Below are positions 39,360 through 49,623 of a DNA stretch of 64,000 bases, in pieces. Each line of letters begins with the position of its first letter. The stretch's first letter is position 1. The position numbers and the translations under genes are program-made. Origin of the DNA: Aggregatibacter aphrophilus ATCC 33389 (GTDB lineage: Bacteria > Pseudomonadota > Gammaproteobacteria > Enterobacterales > Pasteurellaceae); contig NZ_LR134327.1 of the NCBI RefSeq assembly GCF_900636915.1, forward strand, positions 1,674,001 to 1,738,000. The letters run 5' to 3'. The notes under the pieces were generated by a model. That model worked only from the letters and a program-made list of their open reading frames with translations, ran no database searches and was not told the origin of the DNA.

Positions 39360-41135
39360 TTAATGGCTTTTGCGGGAAAAGAGAAAATCCCAAAAACCAT
39401 ATCGATGTGACTGCCGATCTGCATATTGGTTAATACGTTGATTAATTAAGCGTGACAAGGGCATGGTATCCATCGTGTAGGTTTTATTTTCCTGTTCCAC
39501 TAAGTCACGTTGTAACAAAATTTCACAGGCTTGATCCACGGTTTCTACAGGATAAATAAAAAATTCCTGATTTTTAACCGCACTTATAACCGTCTCAGAT
39601 AAACTCAGTTGATTCACCACTGCGCTCGGAATAATTACGCCCTGTTTACCTGTAAGTCCGCGACGCTGACAAATTGTGAAAAATCCTTCGATTTTTTCAT
39701 TTATGCCTCCGACAGAATGCACCAAACCAAACTGATCGATCGCCCCGGTAATGGCGATAGATTGTGGCAATGGTAAATCGGACAAGGCACTGACTAGCAC
39801 ACAAAAGCCGGCTAAAGAAGCGCTATCACCATCAATTTCGCCGTAAGATTGTTCAAAAACCAAGGAAGCAGAAAACGGCAACTGAGAAGGCAATTCTAAA
39901 ATATTCGCCAAACAGGCTTCTGCAATTAAAATGCCTTTGCTGTGAATATTCCCCGCCAATTCGGTTTTGCGCTCCACGTCTACGACTTCACCATCACCAT
40001 ATTGCACAATACAACTAATACGGGAAGGTTCGCCAAAAACTAACGGCGTCCCCGGATATTCAATGACTGACAAACCATTAATCTGTCCAACCATTTCACC
40101 TTCGGTCGCCACATAAATTTGTTCCTGCAAAATGCTGTCGTAAGTTTGTTCACGCAAGAAGCCAAATTGCTCTGCTTTATGTAAAAAATAACGCTCAAAA
40201 TCCACCGCACTTAAGGAGGTGGACTGCGTTAAAAGTGCCGTCTCCGTCAATATATTTTTTAACGTCAACGGCGATATATTAATCAATTCGCGGTTTTCAC
40301 TGTCACGTACCAATAATTGATAAAGTTTATTAAAGCCGCTCAAATCCAACATCGGCAATTGATGTTGTTGCGCTACGGACTGAACATAACCCATCCATTG
40401 TTGCTGTTGCTCCGCATTGGCAACACGGCAATAACTCTCGATTTCCGCATAATCCGCCAAATGATAAAGATCTTCTTCCAACTCTTCCAATGTCGCCAAT
40501 TCTGTACGATTGCCTAAGACAATGACTTTTAACTGCAACGGATAACTTGGAATGTCACAAGGCAAGGTTTTAAACGGATGCGCGGAATACCAGTTAAACA
40601 CGCCGGTGGTGAGAATTTGTTTTAGTCGTTGCCATAAATCAAATTGTGCCAATAATGCGCCGGCAGTCACAATTAAAACACCGCTATTTAATTGATGCAC
40701 CAAACCGGGGTTAAGCTGAATGTCGTGTGATGTGGCGTGAATTTTCACTGAGCCAAATAACTGAAACTGATCGAAATATAACGCCGTTCCTACGCTTTTT
40801 TGCGTAGCAAAATTGTCATCATGAGACTGCGCCAATTCTGCAGAAATACGAGGAAAAGAAAAAGAATCTCCTTGTTCAATAATGTATTGCACGCCACACA
40901 AATCCGGCATTGGCTTTTGAGATTGAATAAATTGTTCCAATAACGGCGCATATTCTGCCTGATCATCAGCTTTAAGCACCAATAAAGTGCGGTGGGAATT
41001 TTTAATGAAATGACGAATCGCTTTTTCTGCGCGGGGTTGTAATGCGAAAAAATCTTGAGGCTGTGAAGATATTTCCGTCACGCTCAATTCCGGACGAAGT
41101 TCCTGCCAAGGCAAAGTGTTATAAGATGAAGTCAC
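39360..41135 (-). CDS. Lon-like ATP-dependent protease (YcbZ/LonH family)
   Basis: 591 residues. N-terminal half is a diverged AAA-like region lacking a clear Walker A; the C-terminal Lon protease domain carries the catalytic serine in IDGDSASLAGF near residue 435 and the lysine in VGGINEKIEGFF near residue 479. Together these keep the Ser-Lys dyad of Lon. Conserved neighbour of fabA and matP in gamma-proteobacteria. Cellular substrates are not well defined. Confidence 0.88.
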   Translation of the reverse strand: MTSSYNTLPWQELRPELSVTEISSQPQDFFALQPRAEKAIRHFIKNSHRTLLVLKADDQAEYAPLLEQFIQSQKPMPDLCGVQYIIEQGDSFSFPRISAELAQSHDDNFATQKSVGTALYFDQFQLFGSVKIHATSHDIQLNPGLVHQLNSGVLIVTAGALLAQFDLWQRLKQILTTGVFNWYSAHPFKTLPCDIPSYPLQLKVIVLGNRTELATLEELEEDLYHLADYAEIESYCRVANAEQQQQWMGYVQSVAQQHQLPMLDLSGFNKLYQLLVRDSENRELINISPLTLKNILTETALLTQSTSLSAVDFERYFLHKAEQFGFLREQTYDSILQEQIYVATEGEMVGQINGLSVIEYPGTPLVFGEPSRISCIVQYGDGEVVDVERKTELAGNIHSKGILIAEACLANILELPSQLPFSASLVFEQSYGEIDGDSASLAGFCVLVSALSDLPLPQSIAITGAIDQFGLVHSVGGINEKIEGFFTICQRRGLTGKQGVIIPSAVVNQLSLSETVISAVKNQEFFIYPVETVDQACEILLQRDLVEQENKTYTMDTMPLSRLINQRINQYADRQSHRYGFWDFLFSRKSH

Positions 41136-41232
41136 GACTACTCTCTAAGTTAAAGGTTGTTTGGCGGCATTATCGCATATTTATGCGTATTGAGTAAAAA
41201 TTTGCTAGAAAATCCGTCACAAAAAGCGTATA

Positions 41233-41253
41233 GTGACACAGTTACCACGTCAC
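41233..41253. promoter_or_regulatory. Inverted repeat GTGAC-N11-GTCAC in front of matP
   Basis: GTGAC at 41233-41237 and GTCAC at 41249-41253, ending 17 bp before the matP start. These halves equal the arms of the MatP target matS (GTGACRNYGTCAC), but the spacing is 11 instead of 3. Function unknown. Confidence 0.35.
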
Positions 41254-41270
41254 TAAAATCATGTATAAAA

Positions 41271-41717
41271 ATGAAATATCAAAAGCTAGAAAATCAAGAA
41301 GCACATTGGAAATGGGTTTATTTAACCAAAAAAGCCCGTGAAGGCGAAAATATCACCCGTTACGCCGAAAAAAGTTTACAAGAAGACATCGTAAAGCAAC
41401 TCATCAGTCGCCAAAACTATCCGCAACAAATTGAAGAATGGATAAAAACCCATTTGGCACCCGAATTGGTCATTAAACTCGATCAAGCCATTCGCGCCAG
41501 AAGAAAGCGTTTCTTTAACGGTGAAAAACAATCCACCAAGAAAAAATCCATTGATTTGGAATATGCCGTTTGGCTACGTTTGTCCAAATATTCCCGCAAA
41601 ATGAAAATGACGTTGTCGGAAACTATTTCTTACATGATCGATGAACGTGAAAAGAAAGCCTTGTACGAAAGCCAAATGTCAGCCATGAAAGCCGGGTTGA
41701 AAGATTTACTGAAATAA
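41271..41717 (+). CDS. matP: Macrodomain Ter protein MatP
   Basis: Organises the terminus region of the chromosome by binding matS sites. 148 residues from ATG 41271 (MKYQKLENQEAHWKW), almost the E. coli length. N-terminal helical bundle, then the ribbon-helix-helix DNA-binding part (SIDLEYAVWLRLSKYSRKMKM, about residues 93-125) and a C-terminal coiled coil. The in-frame extension back to 41157 is non-conserved. Divergent from the Lon-like protease, as in E. coli. Confidence 0.93.
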   Translation: MKYQKLENQEAHWKWVYLTKKAREGENITRYAEKSLQEDIVKQLISRQNYPQQIEEWIKTHLAPELVIKLDQAIRARRKRFFNGEKQSTKKKSIDLEYAVWLRLSKYSRKMKMTLSETISYMIDEREKKALYESQMSAMKAGLKDLLK

Positions 41718-41752
41718 AAAAAGACAAGACCGAAAGGTGCTTGTCTTTAAAT
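41717..41752. terminator. Shared terminator of matP and cspD
   Basis: AAGACAAG / CTTGTCTT stem (41721-41728, 41740-41747) with inner ACC/GGT around GAAA. Seven T follow on the minus strand, so it is strongest for cspD. Confidence 0.8.
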
Positions 41753-41782
41753 TTCAATGACTAAATAAGGAAATTTTTATAG

Positions 41783-41992
41783 TTATTCTACAACCGGAAT
41801 AATTTTTGTGGCATGAGAACCTTTGTCGCCATGAATGACCTCAAATTGTACTTTTTGCCCCGCTTTTAAGGAACGATAGCCTTCCATTTCAATGACAGAA
41901 TAATGTGCAAAAATGTCGGTATTACTGCCTTCTACAGAAATAAACCCAAATCCTTTCGCATTATTAAACCATTTAACAACACCAACTTCCAT
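41783..41992 (-). CDS. cspD: Cold-shock domain protein, CspD-like
   Basis: 69-residue single cold-shock domain with RNP1 KGFGFIS and RNP2 DIFAHYSV motifs that bind single-stranded nucleic acid. The sequence GVVKWFNNAKGFGFI and its neighbours match the CspD-like protein of Haemophilus. The 200 bp upstream (41993-42201) hold a T-rich promoter region and no gene that I can see. Confidence 0.88.
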   Translation of the reverse strand: MEVGVVKWFNNAKGFGFISVEGSNTDIFAHYSVIEMEGYRSLKAGQKVQFEVIHGDKGSHATKIIPVVE

Positions 41993-42201
41993 AATTTAAA
42001 CCTCTTATGGTTTTTTAGTCCATTTAGAACTACCTTTACTTCAATAAGACATACTGCCCTATCACCTTAATTTGCTGGTGCCCATCTTTAAATAAATTTA
42101 TCGCTCATGCAATAAAAAAAGTTTGAAAATCAAACAGAGATCACAAAAATTCATAAAAATAACGTGCAAAAACCCTTCAGCTTTTCCGGTTTTTTAGCTG
42201 A

Positions 42202-42363
42202 TTATTTATGATTTTGCGTATTTTTATTCTGTTCACGTAATTGCTTTGCCACTAAGGCTATCGCCTCTCCGCTACCAATGCCTTGAGCCATTAATTCTTG
42301 AATTTTCTCAACTGCACGTTGTTGCTGTTCATGAGTGAGGTTTAATAAGTCTTTATCTAACAT
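42202..42363 (-). CDS. UPF0181 (YoaH-like) small protein
   Basis: 53 residues, found by translating the gap between cspD and tru[18 protein letters not shown] followed by [14 protein letters not shown] matches the YoaH family closely. Start preceded by AGGAAAGAAA. Function unknown. Confidence 0.88.
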   Translation of the reverse strand: MLDKDLLNLTHEQQQRAVEKIQELMAQGIGSGEAIALVAKQLREQNKNTQNHK

Positions 42364-42417
42364 TTTCTTTCCTTATCTTATTTTTACGAAAAGTGCGGTC
42401 GTTTTTTTACGTATTTT

Positions 42418-43128
42418 TTACCACTGAAAAGTTTGCATTAAATTCCGCCATTGTGCATCCAATCCTGCCTGAATCGTAATCGGAAGTTGAGTCAACGGAT
42501 GAACAAAGGTTAATTTTTCCGCGTGTAACATTAAACAGGAACAGCCGGTGTGCTCCGTTAAAGCACGATTTTAATGTAAATCACCATATTGTGTATCCCC
42601 TAAAATCGGGTGAAAAATATGCTTCATGTGACGACGTAACTGGTGCTTACGCCCCGTTTTCGGTACCAAACGCACCAAAGAATAACGGGAAGTGGCATAA
42701 CGCCCTACACCGTAAGGCATTTCCACAGTCTGCAATCCTTCATAAAAAGTGACCGCACTTTGTGGTGCTTTATCCTGTTGAGAAAACTTATCGGCAATTT
42801 TATCTAACTGAATCTTTAGCGGATAATCAATTTTGCCATGCCCTGTCACATATCCTCTAACTACAGCTAGATACTGTTTTTCCGTTTGTTTTTGCTGAAA
42901 CTGTTGGCATAACAAATTAGCTATTTCACTGTTTAAGGCAAAAAGCAGAACGCCGGATGTCGGACGATCTAATCGATGAATAGGATAAACCAGCTGCCCG
43001 ATTTGATCGCGTAAGGTTTGCATAACAAATTGTGTTTCATGGCGATCAAGCCAACTGCGATGTACCAACATTCCCGCCGGTTTGTTTACGGCGACCAATA
43101 CATCATCCTGATATAAAATCTCTAACAT
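42418..43128 (-). pseudogene. truC: truC, tRNA pseudouridine synthase C, interrupted by an in-frame stop
   Basis: Pseudouridine synthase for U65 of tRNAs, RluA type, with the catalytic aspartate in IHRLDRPTSG. Reading frame is open from ATG 43128 to a TAA at 42571-42573 after codon 185 (...QYGDLH stop), and then continues in the same frame (NRALTEHTGC ... GLDAQWRNLM) to the natural stop at 42418. E. coli and Haemophilus have glutamine at the stop position, so a single C-to-T change explains it. The truncated protein loses about 50 conserved C-terminal residues; probably inactive, though the catalytic core survives. Overlaps yqcC by 7 bp. Confidence 0.88.
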
Positions 43129-43439
43129 TGTTGTTGCAACAGCTTTTCAATTTCCATGATCGGGATTAATAATTCCGCTAAATAATCCTCTTCTTTCAAA
43201 GCCTCTTCCAAATAAGGGCTAATAGCGATTTGGCGCGGCAATGGCGCTTGGCTTTCAACCAAAGCATGCATCCGCGGAATAAAAATCCATTGCAACCACT
43301 CCGTCGGATTCATCGTATCCAACGCAAAAGGTTGTTCGCTTAAAAAAGCCGCTTCTTGTGGCGGAACACTTTGCCACAGCGCCAAGCGTTCCATAGTATG
43401 CTGTAAATTTTGCAAATGTAATCGGGTTTGTTGATGCAT
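43122..43439 (-). CDS. yqcC: YqcC-family protein (DUF446)
   Basis: 105 residues of unknown function. LWQSVPPQEAAFLSEQPFALDTM and the PTEWLQWIFIPRMHALVE block are typical. ATG 43439 has GAGGTG upstream. Located upstream of truC with overlap, as in E. coli yqcC-truC. Confidence 0.9.
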   Translation of the reverse strand: MHQQTRLHLQNLQHTMERLALWQSVPPQEAAFLSEQPFALDTMNPTEWLQWIFIPRMHALVESQAPLPRQIAISPYLEEALKEEDYLAELLIPIMEIEKLLQQQC

Positions 43440-43546
43440 AAAACACCTCATAAAAATAAACGCGCCATTGTAGAAGATTTCATGCTTTTGCGCCAGTTGA
43501 ACGAATTTAGTGTAAAATTCGGCTTTTCATATTAACGTGATCTATT

Positions 43547-44329
43547 ATGTATTTAATCGAAGCCTTTTTTTCTCTTCAAAAAAGTGATTTTTCACTGGAA
43601 AAACAAGCCCATTGCGTCAATCAACTGATTGAGCAATGGCGTTATAACGGACAGATTATTGGACGTGAAATCCCGCAATTTCTTGCTGAGCAGGAAAATC
43701 AACAAGGCTTGGCCGTGCGTGTGACTTGTCCCGAACAAACCTCATTATTGGCTGAATTTAACAATCAGCCGGTCACCCAAGCCCTTCTAGAAGCAGAAAA
43801 GTGCGGTGTGTTTTTCGAGAGTTTTCAAATCGTAGCGGAAGATCTCAATTCCGACATTACCGCGTCGGAAACACCTTCTTGGCAACTGCTCTACACGACC
43901 TATTTGCAATCTTGCTCACCATTACATAGCGGTGATACTTTGCAACCGATTCCGTTGTATAAACAACTGAAAAACATACCGCACTTGGCAATGGACACCA
44001 TCAAATGGCAAGAAAATTGGCAGGCGTGCGATCAGTTGCAAATGAATGGTTCCGTGTTAGAAAAAGAAGCATTGGAACAAATTAGCAGTACGGAAACTCA
44101 TTTGTTTAAACATGGTTATCACTTAGCTCAAGAAATTACTCGCCACAGCGGCATCCCCACATACTATTATTTGTATCGAATCGGCGGCGAAAGCCGAGAA
44201 GCCGAATTACATTCCCATTGTCCATTATGCAAACGTGCTTGGACACTGGAGCAACCACTTTTTGACTTCTTATATTTTAAATGTGATCATTGCCGCCTCA
44301 TTTCCAATCTCTCATGGCACTGGCAATAA
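43547..44329 (+). CDS. Zinc-ribbon protein, DUF2310 family
   Basis: 260 residues. Start [19 protein letters not shown]. The C-terminus has a CPLC...CDHC zinc ribbon (about residues 226-252). The family is confined mainly to Pasteurellaceae and relatives and has no known function. Followed by queF with 8 bp between, probably one transcript, so a link to queuosine or tRNA metabolism is possible but unproved. Confidence 0.8.
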   Translation: MYLIEAFFSLQKSDFSLEKQAHCVNQLIEQWRYNGQIIGREIPQFLAEQENQQGLAVRVTCPEQTSLLAEFNNQPVTQALLEAEKCGVFFESFQIVAEDLNSDITASETPSWQLLYTTYLQSCSPLHSGDTLQPIPLYKQLKNIPHLAMDTIKWQENWQACDQLQMNGSVLEKEALEQISSTETHLFKHGYHLAQEITRHSGIPTYYYLYRIGGESREAELHSHCPLCKRAWTLEQPLFDFLYFKCDHCRLISNLSWHWQ

Positions 44330-44337
44330 GGAATCCC

Positions 44338-45177
44338 ATGCATTATCAAGATAAAAGCCTAAACGCCCTTAAACTCGGTCAACAAACAAAATATGCGGAA
44401 AAATATGACCGCACTTTATTACAACCCGTTCCACGTCACTTAAACCGCGACATGCTGAACATTACAACAACTCAACCTTTCACCATCGGTGCGGATATTT
44501 GGACGGCATACGAAATTTCGTGGCTTAACCAGAAAGGCGTTCCACAAGTGGCGATTGCCGATGTCAGCATTGATTTTCGTAGTGAAAATTTGATCGAATC
44601 GAAAAGCTTTAAACTTTATTTAAATAGCTTTAATCAAACCCAATTTGCCAATTTCAATGAGGTTCAGCAAATTTTGCAGCAGGATTTGCAAGATTGTGCT
44701 AAGGGTGAGGTGAAAGTGCGATTAAATTCCTTAACGGATTATACTCAACAACCCATCGTAGCATTAGCCGGCAGCTGTATTGATGGGTTGGATATTGAAA
44801 TTGAGGATTATGCGTTTAATGCGGAGTTACTGAAAGATTGTACAAACGACAATATTGTAGAAGAAACGTTGGTCAGCCACTTACTCAAGTCTAACTGTCT
44901 TATCACCCAACAACCGGACTGGGGCAGTCTGCAAATTCATTATGTAGGCAAGCAAATCAACCGTGAACAGCTATTGCGTTATATCATTTCCTTCCGGAAA
45001 CATAACGAATTCCATGAGCAATGTGTCGAGCGTATTTTTTGCGATTTAATGCACTTCGCCGCACCGGAAAAACTCACTGTTTACGCACGCTATACCCGCC
45101 GAGGTGGCCTAGATATCAATCCTTATCGTTCAAATTTTGAGCCATTACCACCAAATTTAAGATTGGCTCGTCAATAA
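44338..45177 (+). CDS. queF: NADPH-dependent 7-cyano-7-deazaguanine reductase QueF
   Basis: Reduces preQ0 to preQ1 in queuosine synthesis. Long, two-domain YqcD type (279 residues): the N-terminal tunnelling-fold half, with [24 protein letters not shown], and the C-terminal half containing the catalytic cysteine in [15 protein letters not shown] near residue 190. ATG 44338 follows AAGGAA; an earlier in-frame ATG lies inside the previous gene. Confidence 0.95.
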   Translation: MHYQDKSLNALKLGQQTKYAEKYDRTLLQPVPRHLNRDMLNITTTQPFTIGADIWTAYEISWLNQKGVPQVAIADVSIDFRSENLIESKSFKLYLNSFNQTQFANFNEVQQILQQDLQDCAKGEVKVRLNSLTDYTQQPIVALAGSCIDGLDIEIEDYAFNAELLKDCTNDNIVEETLVSHLLKSNCLITQQPDWGSLQIHYVGKQINREQLLRYIISFRKHNEFHEQCVERIFCDLMHFAAPEKLTVYARYTRRGGLDINPYRSNFEPLPPNLRLARQ

Positions 45178-45186
45178 TAAAAGCAA

Positions 45187-45225
45187 AAGTGCGGTTAAAA
45201 TTCACTTCGTTTTTTAACCGCACTT
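45187..45225. terminator. Inverted uptake-signal pair between queF and epmC
   Basis: AAGTGCGGTTAAA and TTTAACCGCACTT form a long stem 10 bp after the queF stop and just past the epmC stop on the other strand. Confidence 0.7.
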
Positions 45226-45237
45226 TTATTTCTTGTC

Positions 45238-45780
45238 CTAAATTCTTGTTACATCAAACTTGGTTAAATCAATTTTATTTTCCGTGCCATAAAACTTAGC
45301 TAAGGCTTGACGGAGGGTTTCAGCACGTTTCGGCAGCCCTTTAGTCGCATAAGTTTTGACTTGTTCATACACCGCCAGCTTAAAAGGTTGGGTATCGCCC
45401 GGTTGGCCGTTAAGGTTATCGGAGCTGGCGAAATAGCGGAAATTGGCCGCTGTGGCGAGGATCCATTCAAGCGCTTGCGGTTTGACTTCTACTTTTTCAA
45501 ATAAGCGCTGTTGCTCTTCTGTTCTCCCATCGGGTTCATACCAATAACCGAAATCTTCTAATTTACGCCGCTCCTTGCCGGCAACCAGCCAGTGCGCAAT
45601 CTCGTGTAATCCGCTACTGTAAAATCCGCGAGCAAAATAGATGACATTGTAAGGGCAATCCTCATTTGCCGGCACATATAGCGGTTCATCTCCGCCTTTA
45701 ACCAATTTAGTGTTGTATTCCTGTTCAAAACATTGATTGAAAATTGCAATTAAATCTTCGATTTTGTGTTCCAGTTCCAT
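45238..45780 (-). CDS. epmC: Elongation factor P hydroxylase EpmC (YfcM)
   Basis: Hydroxylates the modified lysine of EF-P after EpmA/EpmB action. 180 residues with metal-binding HEIAHW near residue 58, VEVKPQALEW near 97 and a C-terminal region rich in conserved aromatic residues. No other EF-P genes are in the window. GGAGACAAA precedes the ATG, right behind the ftsH terminator. Confidence 0.9.
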   Translation of the reverse strand: MELEHKIEDLIAIFNQCFEQEYNTKLVKGGDEPLYVPANEDCPYNVIYFARGFYSSGLHEIAHWLVAGKERRKLEDFGYWYEPDGRTEEQQRLFEKVEVKPQALEWILATAANFRYFASSDNLNGQPGDTQPFKLAVYEQVKTYATKGLPKRAETLRQALAKFYGTENKIDLTKFDVTRI

Positions 45781-45789
45781 TTTGTCTCC

Positions 45790-45862
45790 AAAAAAATAAA
45801 ACCCACTTCAAAAAGTGGGTTGTAATAATAAAGCCTTTCTAACAAAGGAGAAAGGCTTTTTA
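45790..45862 (-). terminator. Tandem terminators after ftsH
   Basis: Two hairpins in series: AGCCTTTCT / AGAAAGGCT (45832-45857) and AACCCACTT / AAGTGGGTT (45800-45821), the second followed on the minus strand by a long T-run that ends next to the epmC ribosome site. Confidence 0.8.
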
Positions 45863-45869
45863 ATTAGCA

Positions 45870-47810
45870 TTATAAAGATTCGGAATCGGTATCTTTTTCA
45901 ACCGCACTTTGTGTGTCTGCGGTAGACTCTGGCTCTTCTGTTTTTGGCTTTTCCGCTTTTGGTTGTTGCGGCTGCGCCTTGTTGCCATTGTCTCTCGGCA
46001 CTTCCCAACCTGATGGCGGAGTCACCGGTTCACGATTCATAAGTTGCTTAATTTGCTCTTCTTCGATAGTTTCATATTTTACTAAAGCATCTTTCATGGC
46101 ATGTAAAATATCCATATTATCGCTCAGAATTTGTCTTGCACGCTCATAGTTACGGTTAACAATTGCGCGAACCTCTTCGTCAATCACGTGAGCCGTTTCA
46201 TCGGACATATGTTTTGCTTTCGCCATTGAACGACCGAGGAAAACTTCACCATCATCTTCTGTATAAAGAATTGGACCGAGTTTATCGGAGAACCCCCATT
46301 GGGTGACCATATTGCGCGCAATATTGGTTGCCACTTTAATATCGTTAGATGCACCGGTCGAAATATTTTCTTCGCCATAAATTAAATCTTCTGCTAAACG
46401 ACCTGCATACAATGTGGAAAGTTTACTTTCCAATTGTTTTTGGCTGATACTCACTTGGTCTCCTTCCGGCAGGAAGAAGGTTACCCCTAGGGCACGTCCG
46501 CGTGGAATGATAGTCACTTTATGCACAGGATCATGTTCCGGTACTAAATAACCAACGATAGCATGACCCGCTTCGTGATACGCAGTGGACTCTTTTTGCT
46601 TATCCGTCATGATCATGGTGCGACGTTCAGGCCCCATGTTGATTTTGTCTTTGGCTTTTTCAAACTCAACCATCGTAACGATACGTTTATTGGTACGTGC
46701 AGCAAATAACGCCGCCTCATTCACCAAGTTTGCCAAATCTGCACCTGAATAGCCTGGCGTACCACGCGCAAGCGTCATTGCATCAACATCCAGCCCAACA
46801 GGTACTTTTCGCATGTGAACTTTAAGAATTTGCTCACGACCTTTCACATCAGGCAATCCAACCACAACTTGACGGTCGAAACGCCCCGGGCGGGTTAACG
46901 CAGGGTCTAAAACATCTGGACGGTTAGTTGCAGCAATCACGATAACGCCTTCATTACCTTCAAATCCATCCATTTCAACCAACATTTGGTTTAAGGTTTG
47001 CTCGCGTTCATCATGACCACCACCAAGCCCAGCACCACGTTGGCGACCGACGGCATCGATTTCATCGATAAAAATCAAACAAGGCGCATTTTTCTTAGCT
47101 TGTTCAAACATATCACGCACACGGGATGCCCCTACCCCAACAAACATTTCTACGAAATCAGAACCGGAAATAGTAAAGAAAGGCACTTTTGCTTCCCCGG
47201 CAATGGCTTTCGCCAATAAGGTTTTACCCGTACCCGGAGGGCCAACCATTAAAATCCCTTTTGGAATTTTACCGCCAAGATTTTGGAATTTTTTTGGCTC
47301 ACGTAAGAAATCAACAATTTCAGCGACTTCTTCTTTTGCTTCATCACAACCGGCTACATCTGCAAAAGTGGTTTTTATCTGTTCTTGTGTCATCATGCGA
47401 GCACGACTTTTACCAAAGCTCATAGTTTTACCACCACCGCCTTGCATCTGACGCATGAAGAAAACCCAAACTCCGATTAATAACAACATCGGGAACCAAG
47501 AAATCAGAATTTGAGATAACAATCCTCTTCTTTCTGGCGGGGTGCCTTCAACTTTTACTTTTTTCTTCAATAAGTCATTCAAAAGATCTTTATCTTCCAA
47601 TGGAATAACTGTTGTATATTTAGCGCCGTCGGCTTTGGTGACTAAAATTTCATTGTCTTCAAATTTAGCCTGACGTACCTGATTATTTTCAACATCTGAA
47701 ATAAACGTTGTATAGTCCGTTATTCCCCCGCTAGAAGCGGCATTAAAACTTTGATATGCAGTCATCATCACAACTGCAACAACCACCCAAAGAATTAAAT
47801 TTTTTACCAT
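45870..47810 (-). CDS. ftsH: ATP-dependent zinc metalloprotease FtsH
   Basis: Membrane-anchored AAA+ protease that degrades LpxC, SecY, sigma-32 and damaged membrane proteins. Two membrane segments (about 5-22 and 98-118) flank a periplasmic loop. Walker [14 protein letters not shown] is near residue 190, Walker [10 protein letters not shown], the SRH region [12 protein letters not shown], and the zinc-binding HEAGH near residue 415. 646 residues from ATG 47810 (MVKNLILW, the usual family start); a TTG three codons earlier has a better-spaced GGGG and is a possible alternative. Confidence 0.96.
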   Translation of the reverse strand: MVKNLILWVVVAVVMMTAYQSFNAASSGGITDYTTFISDVENNQVRQAKFEDNEILVTKADGAKYTTVIPLEDKDLLNDLLKKKVKVEGTPPERRGLLSQILISWFPMLLLIGVWVFFMRQMQGGGGKTMSFGKSRARMMTQEQIKTTFADVAGCDEAKEEVAEIVDFLREPKKFQNLGGKIPKGILMVGPPGTGKTLLAKAIAGEAKVPFFTISGSDFVEMFVGVGASRVRDMFEQAKKNAPCLIFIDEIDAVGRQRGAGLGGGHDEREQTLNQMLVEMDGFEGNEGVIVIAATNRPDVLDPALTRPGRFDRQVVVGLPDVKGREQILKVHMRKVPVGLDVDAMTLARGTPGYSGADLANLVNEAALFAARTNKRIVTMVEFEKAKDKINMGPERRTMIMTDKQKESTAYHEAGHAIVGYLVPEHDPVHKVTIIPRGRALGVTFFLPEGDQVSISQKQLESKLSTLYAGRLAEDLIYGEENISTGASNDIKVATNIARNMVTQWGFSDKLGPILYTEDDGEVFLGRSMAKAKHMSDETAHVIDEEVRAIVNRNYERARQILSDNMDILHAMKDALVKYETIEEEQIKQLMNREPVTPPSGWEVPRDNGNKAQPQQPKAEKPKTEEPESTADTQSAVEKDTDSESL

Positions 47811-47923
47811 GTCGTTCAAGGCATTACCCCATTCATAAAGTTAACAAAATGTCGCAAGGTTACTATATTTGTTACTAAAGTTAAAGTTATCAAATTAATT
47901 AGTTTTATTGCTAACCTATTTAA

Positions 47924-48553
47924 CTAAAGCTTATATCCACTTGCTACGATATAGACTTCCCGAGAACGATCTCGAGAGGCTTCAGGTTTCCGAACTTTCA
48001 CCACACTAAACAGAGAACGAATCTCTTTTAAGTATTCATCAAAACCTTCACCCTGAAAAACTTTTACTACAAAACTTCCTTTATTGGCGAGAACTTGTTT
48101 ACACATATCCAGTGCTAATTCCACCAAATACATTGCTCGTGGGATATCTACCGACGGCATTCCACTGAAATTCGGCGCCATATCAGACATCACAACATCC
48201 ACTTTATCTTCGCCCACACGTTCCAATAAGGTATTCAACACATTTTCATCACGAAAATCACCTTGTAGAAAGTCCACACCAACAATAGGATCCATTTCCA
48301 AAATATCACAAGCGATAACCCGTCCATTACGACCTATTTGACTCACTACATATTGTGACCATCCCCCAGGAGCGGCACCGAGATCCACTACGGTCATACC
48401 AGGTTTAAATAAACGATCAGTTTGTTGGATTTCATCAAGTTTAAAATATGCACGGGAACGCAGTTTTTGTTTATGCGCTTTTTGTACAAAAGGATCTTTA
48501 AAGTGTTCGTTTAACCAGCGACTAGAACTCGCCGAGCGTTTTTTTTTGCCCAT
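47924..48553 (-). CDS. rlmE: 23S rRNA (uridine-2'-O)-methyltransferase RlmE (FtsJ)
   Basis: Methylates U2552 in 23S rRNA; heat-shock-regulated in E. coli. SAM motif [13 protein letters not shown] near residue 60; the K-D-K-E tetrad is represented by [17 protein letters not shown], and [10 protein letters not shown]. 209 residues from ATG 48553, the E. coli length. Upstream of ftsH by about 110 bp, a conserved pair. Confidence 0.96.
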   Translation of the reverse strand: MGKKKRSASSSRWLNEHFKDPFVQKAHKQKLRSRAYFKLDEIQQTDRLFKPGMTVVDLGAAPGGWSQYVVSQIGRNGRVIACDILEMDPIVGVDFLQGDFRDENVLNTLLERVGEDKVDVVMSDMAPNFSGMPSVDIPRAMYLVELALDMCKQVLANKGSFVVKVFQGEGFDEYLKEIRSLFSVVKVRKPEASRDRSREVYIVASGYKL

Positions 48554-48629
48554 AACCTGTCTTGTATTTTGCAATGTCGTTGTATATGAAGGCAGAAGCT
48601 TTACTTTTCAAGCTTCAAACCATAATTAA

Positions 48630-48676
48630 TAAAAAAATCCACCTCTCCTCGATTTTTGACAGACAGAAAGGTGGCT
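48630..48676 (-). terminator. Terminator after purU
   Basis: CCACCT / AGGTGG stem (48639-48644, 48669-48674) with a run of T after it on the minus strand, about 40 bp past the purU stop. Confidence 0.65.
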
Positions 48677-48716
48677 TAAATCAGAAAGGTGCTTATTGTA
48701 GCAACTAAAGTGCGGT

Positions 48717-49553
48717 CTATAAAACGATCGTTTTATTTTTATAAACAAAAATCCGATCGTGCAACGCTAAATCTAAGGCGCGGCTTAATACTGTTTTTTC
48801 CACATCACGCCCTGCTTTCATCATAGCTTCGGCACTGTAAGTATGATCGATATTAATCACATTTTGCATAATAATCGGACCTTGATCCAACTCATTATTA
48901 ATAAAATGTGCCGTTGCTCCAATAATCTTAACGCCACGTTCATATGCCTGTTGATAAGGTTTAGCGCCAATAAAAGCCGGTAAGAATGAGTGGTGAATAT
49001 TGATAACCCGGTTAGGATAGCGTGCCACAAATTTTGGATTCAGCACACGCATATACTTCGCAAGGACAATGTAATCCGGTGCGAATTCATCAATTTTTTC
49101 TGCCAATAATTGATCATGCTGCTCACGGGTTAAATCTTGATGACTAATACAAAAGAATGGGATATCGAAACGTTCTGTTAAACTACGTAACACATCATGG
49201 TTACCAATCACTGCAGCGATTTCTACATCTAAACCACCATAGTAATTTTTCATTAAAATATCACCTAAACAATGCGCTTCCTTGGTGACTAAAATAACAA
49301 TCCGTTTACGTTTTGCACTAATTAATCGGCAGTTTGTTTTTTCCGGTAGGCTAAAATTTAAATCCGTCAATAATGTTTCTTCATTAAAAATGCCTTGTAG
49401 TTCCGTACGCATAAAAAAATGTTTAGTTTCAAAATCAACGAATTCATTATTATGAATAATATTTAATTGATGCTTGTAACAAATATTTGTGATTTTAGAG
49501 ATCAGACCTTTATCATCCGGACAATCAGTTAATAATATTTTATTTTCAATCAT
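48717..49553 (-). CDS. purU: Formyltetrahydrofolate deformylase PurU
   Basis: Releases formate from 10-formyl-THF, balancing one-carbon pools and feeding PurT. N-terminal ACT domain (about 1-75, LTDCPDDKGLISKITNICY), C-terminal formyl-transferase fold with NIHHSFLPAFIGAKPYQQAYE (the catalytic Asn-His region) near residue 188 and ELDQGPII. 278 residues. Downstream of hns, as in H. influenzae. Confidence 0.95.
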   Translation of the reverse strand: MIENKILLTDCPDDKGLISKITNICYKHQLNIIHNNEFVDFETKHFFMRTELQGIFNEETLLTDLNFSLPEKTNCRLISAKRKRIVILVTKEAHCLGDILMKNYYGGLDVEIAAVIGNHDVLRSLTERFDIPFFCISHQDLTREQHDQLLAEKIDEFAPDYIVLAKYMRVLNPKFVARYPNRVINIHHSFLPAFIGAKPYQQAYERGVKIIGATAHFINNELDQGPIIMQNVINIDHTYSAEAMMKAGRDVEKTVLSRALDLALHDRIFVYKNKTIVL

Positions 49554-49570
49554 AAGTTTCTATCATCTTA

Positions 49571-49605
49571 ATAAAAAAGAAAACCCATAAAAATGGGCTT
49601 CTTCG
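49571..49605 (-). terminator. Terminator after hns
   Basis: AGCCCAT / ATGGGTT hairpin (core 49584-49588 with 49593-49597) followed by a T-rich tract on the minus strand; separates hns from purU. Confidence 0.65.
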
Positions 49606-49623
49606 TGAAAATGCAATAAATGA

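Noticed and set aside
41231..41255. A canonical matS site
   Set aside because: The spacing between arms is 11 instead of 3, so it is reported only as an inverted repeat.
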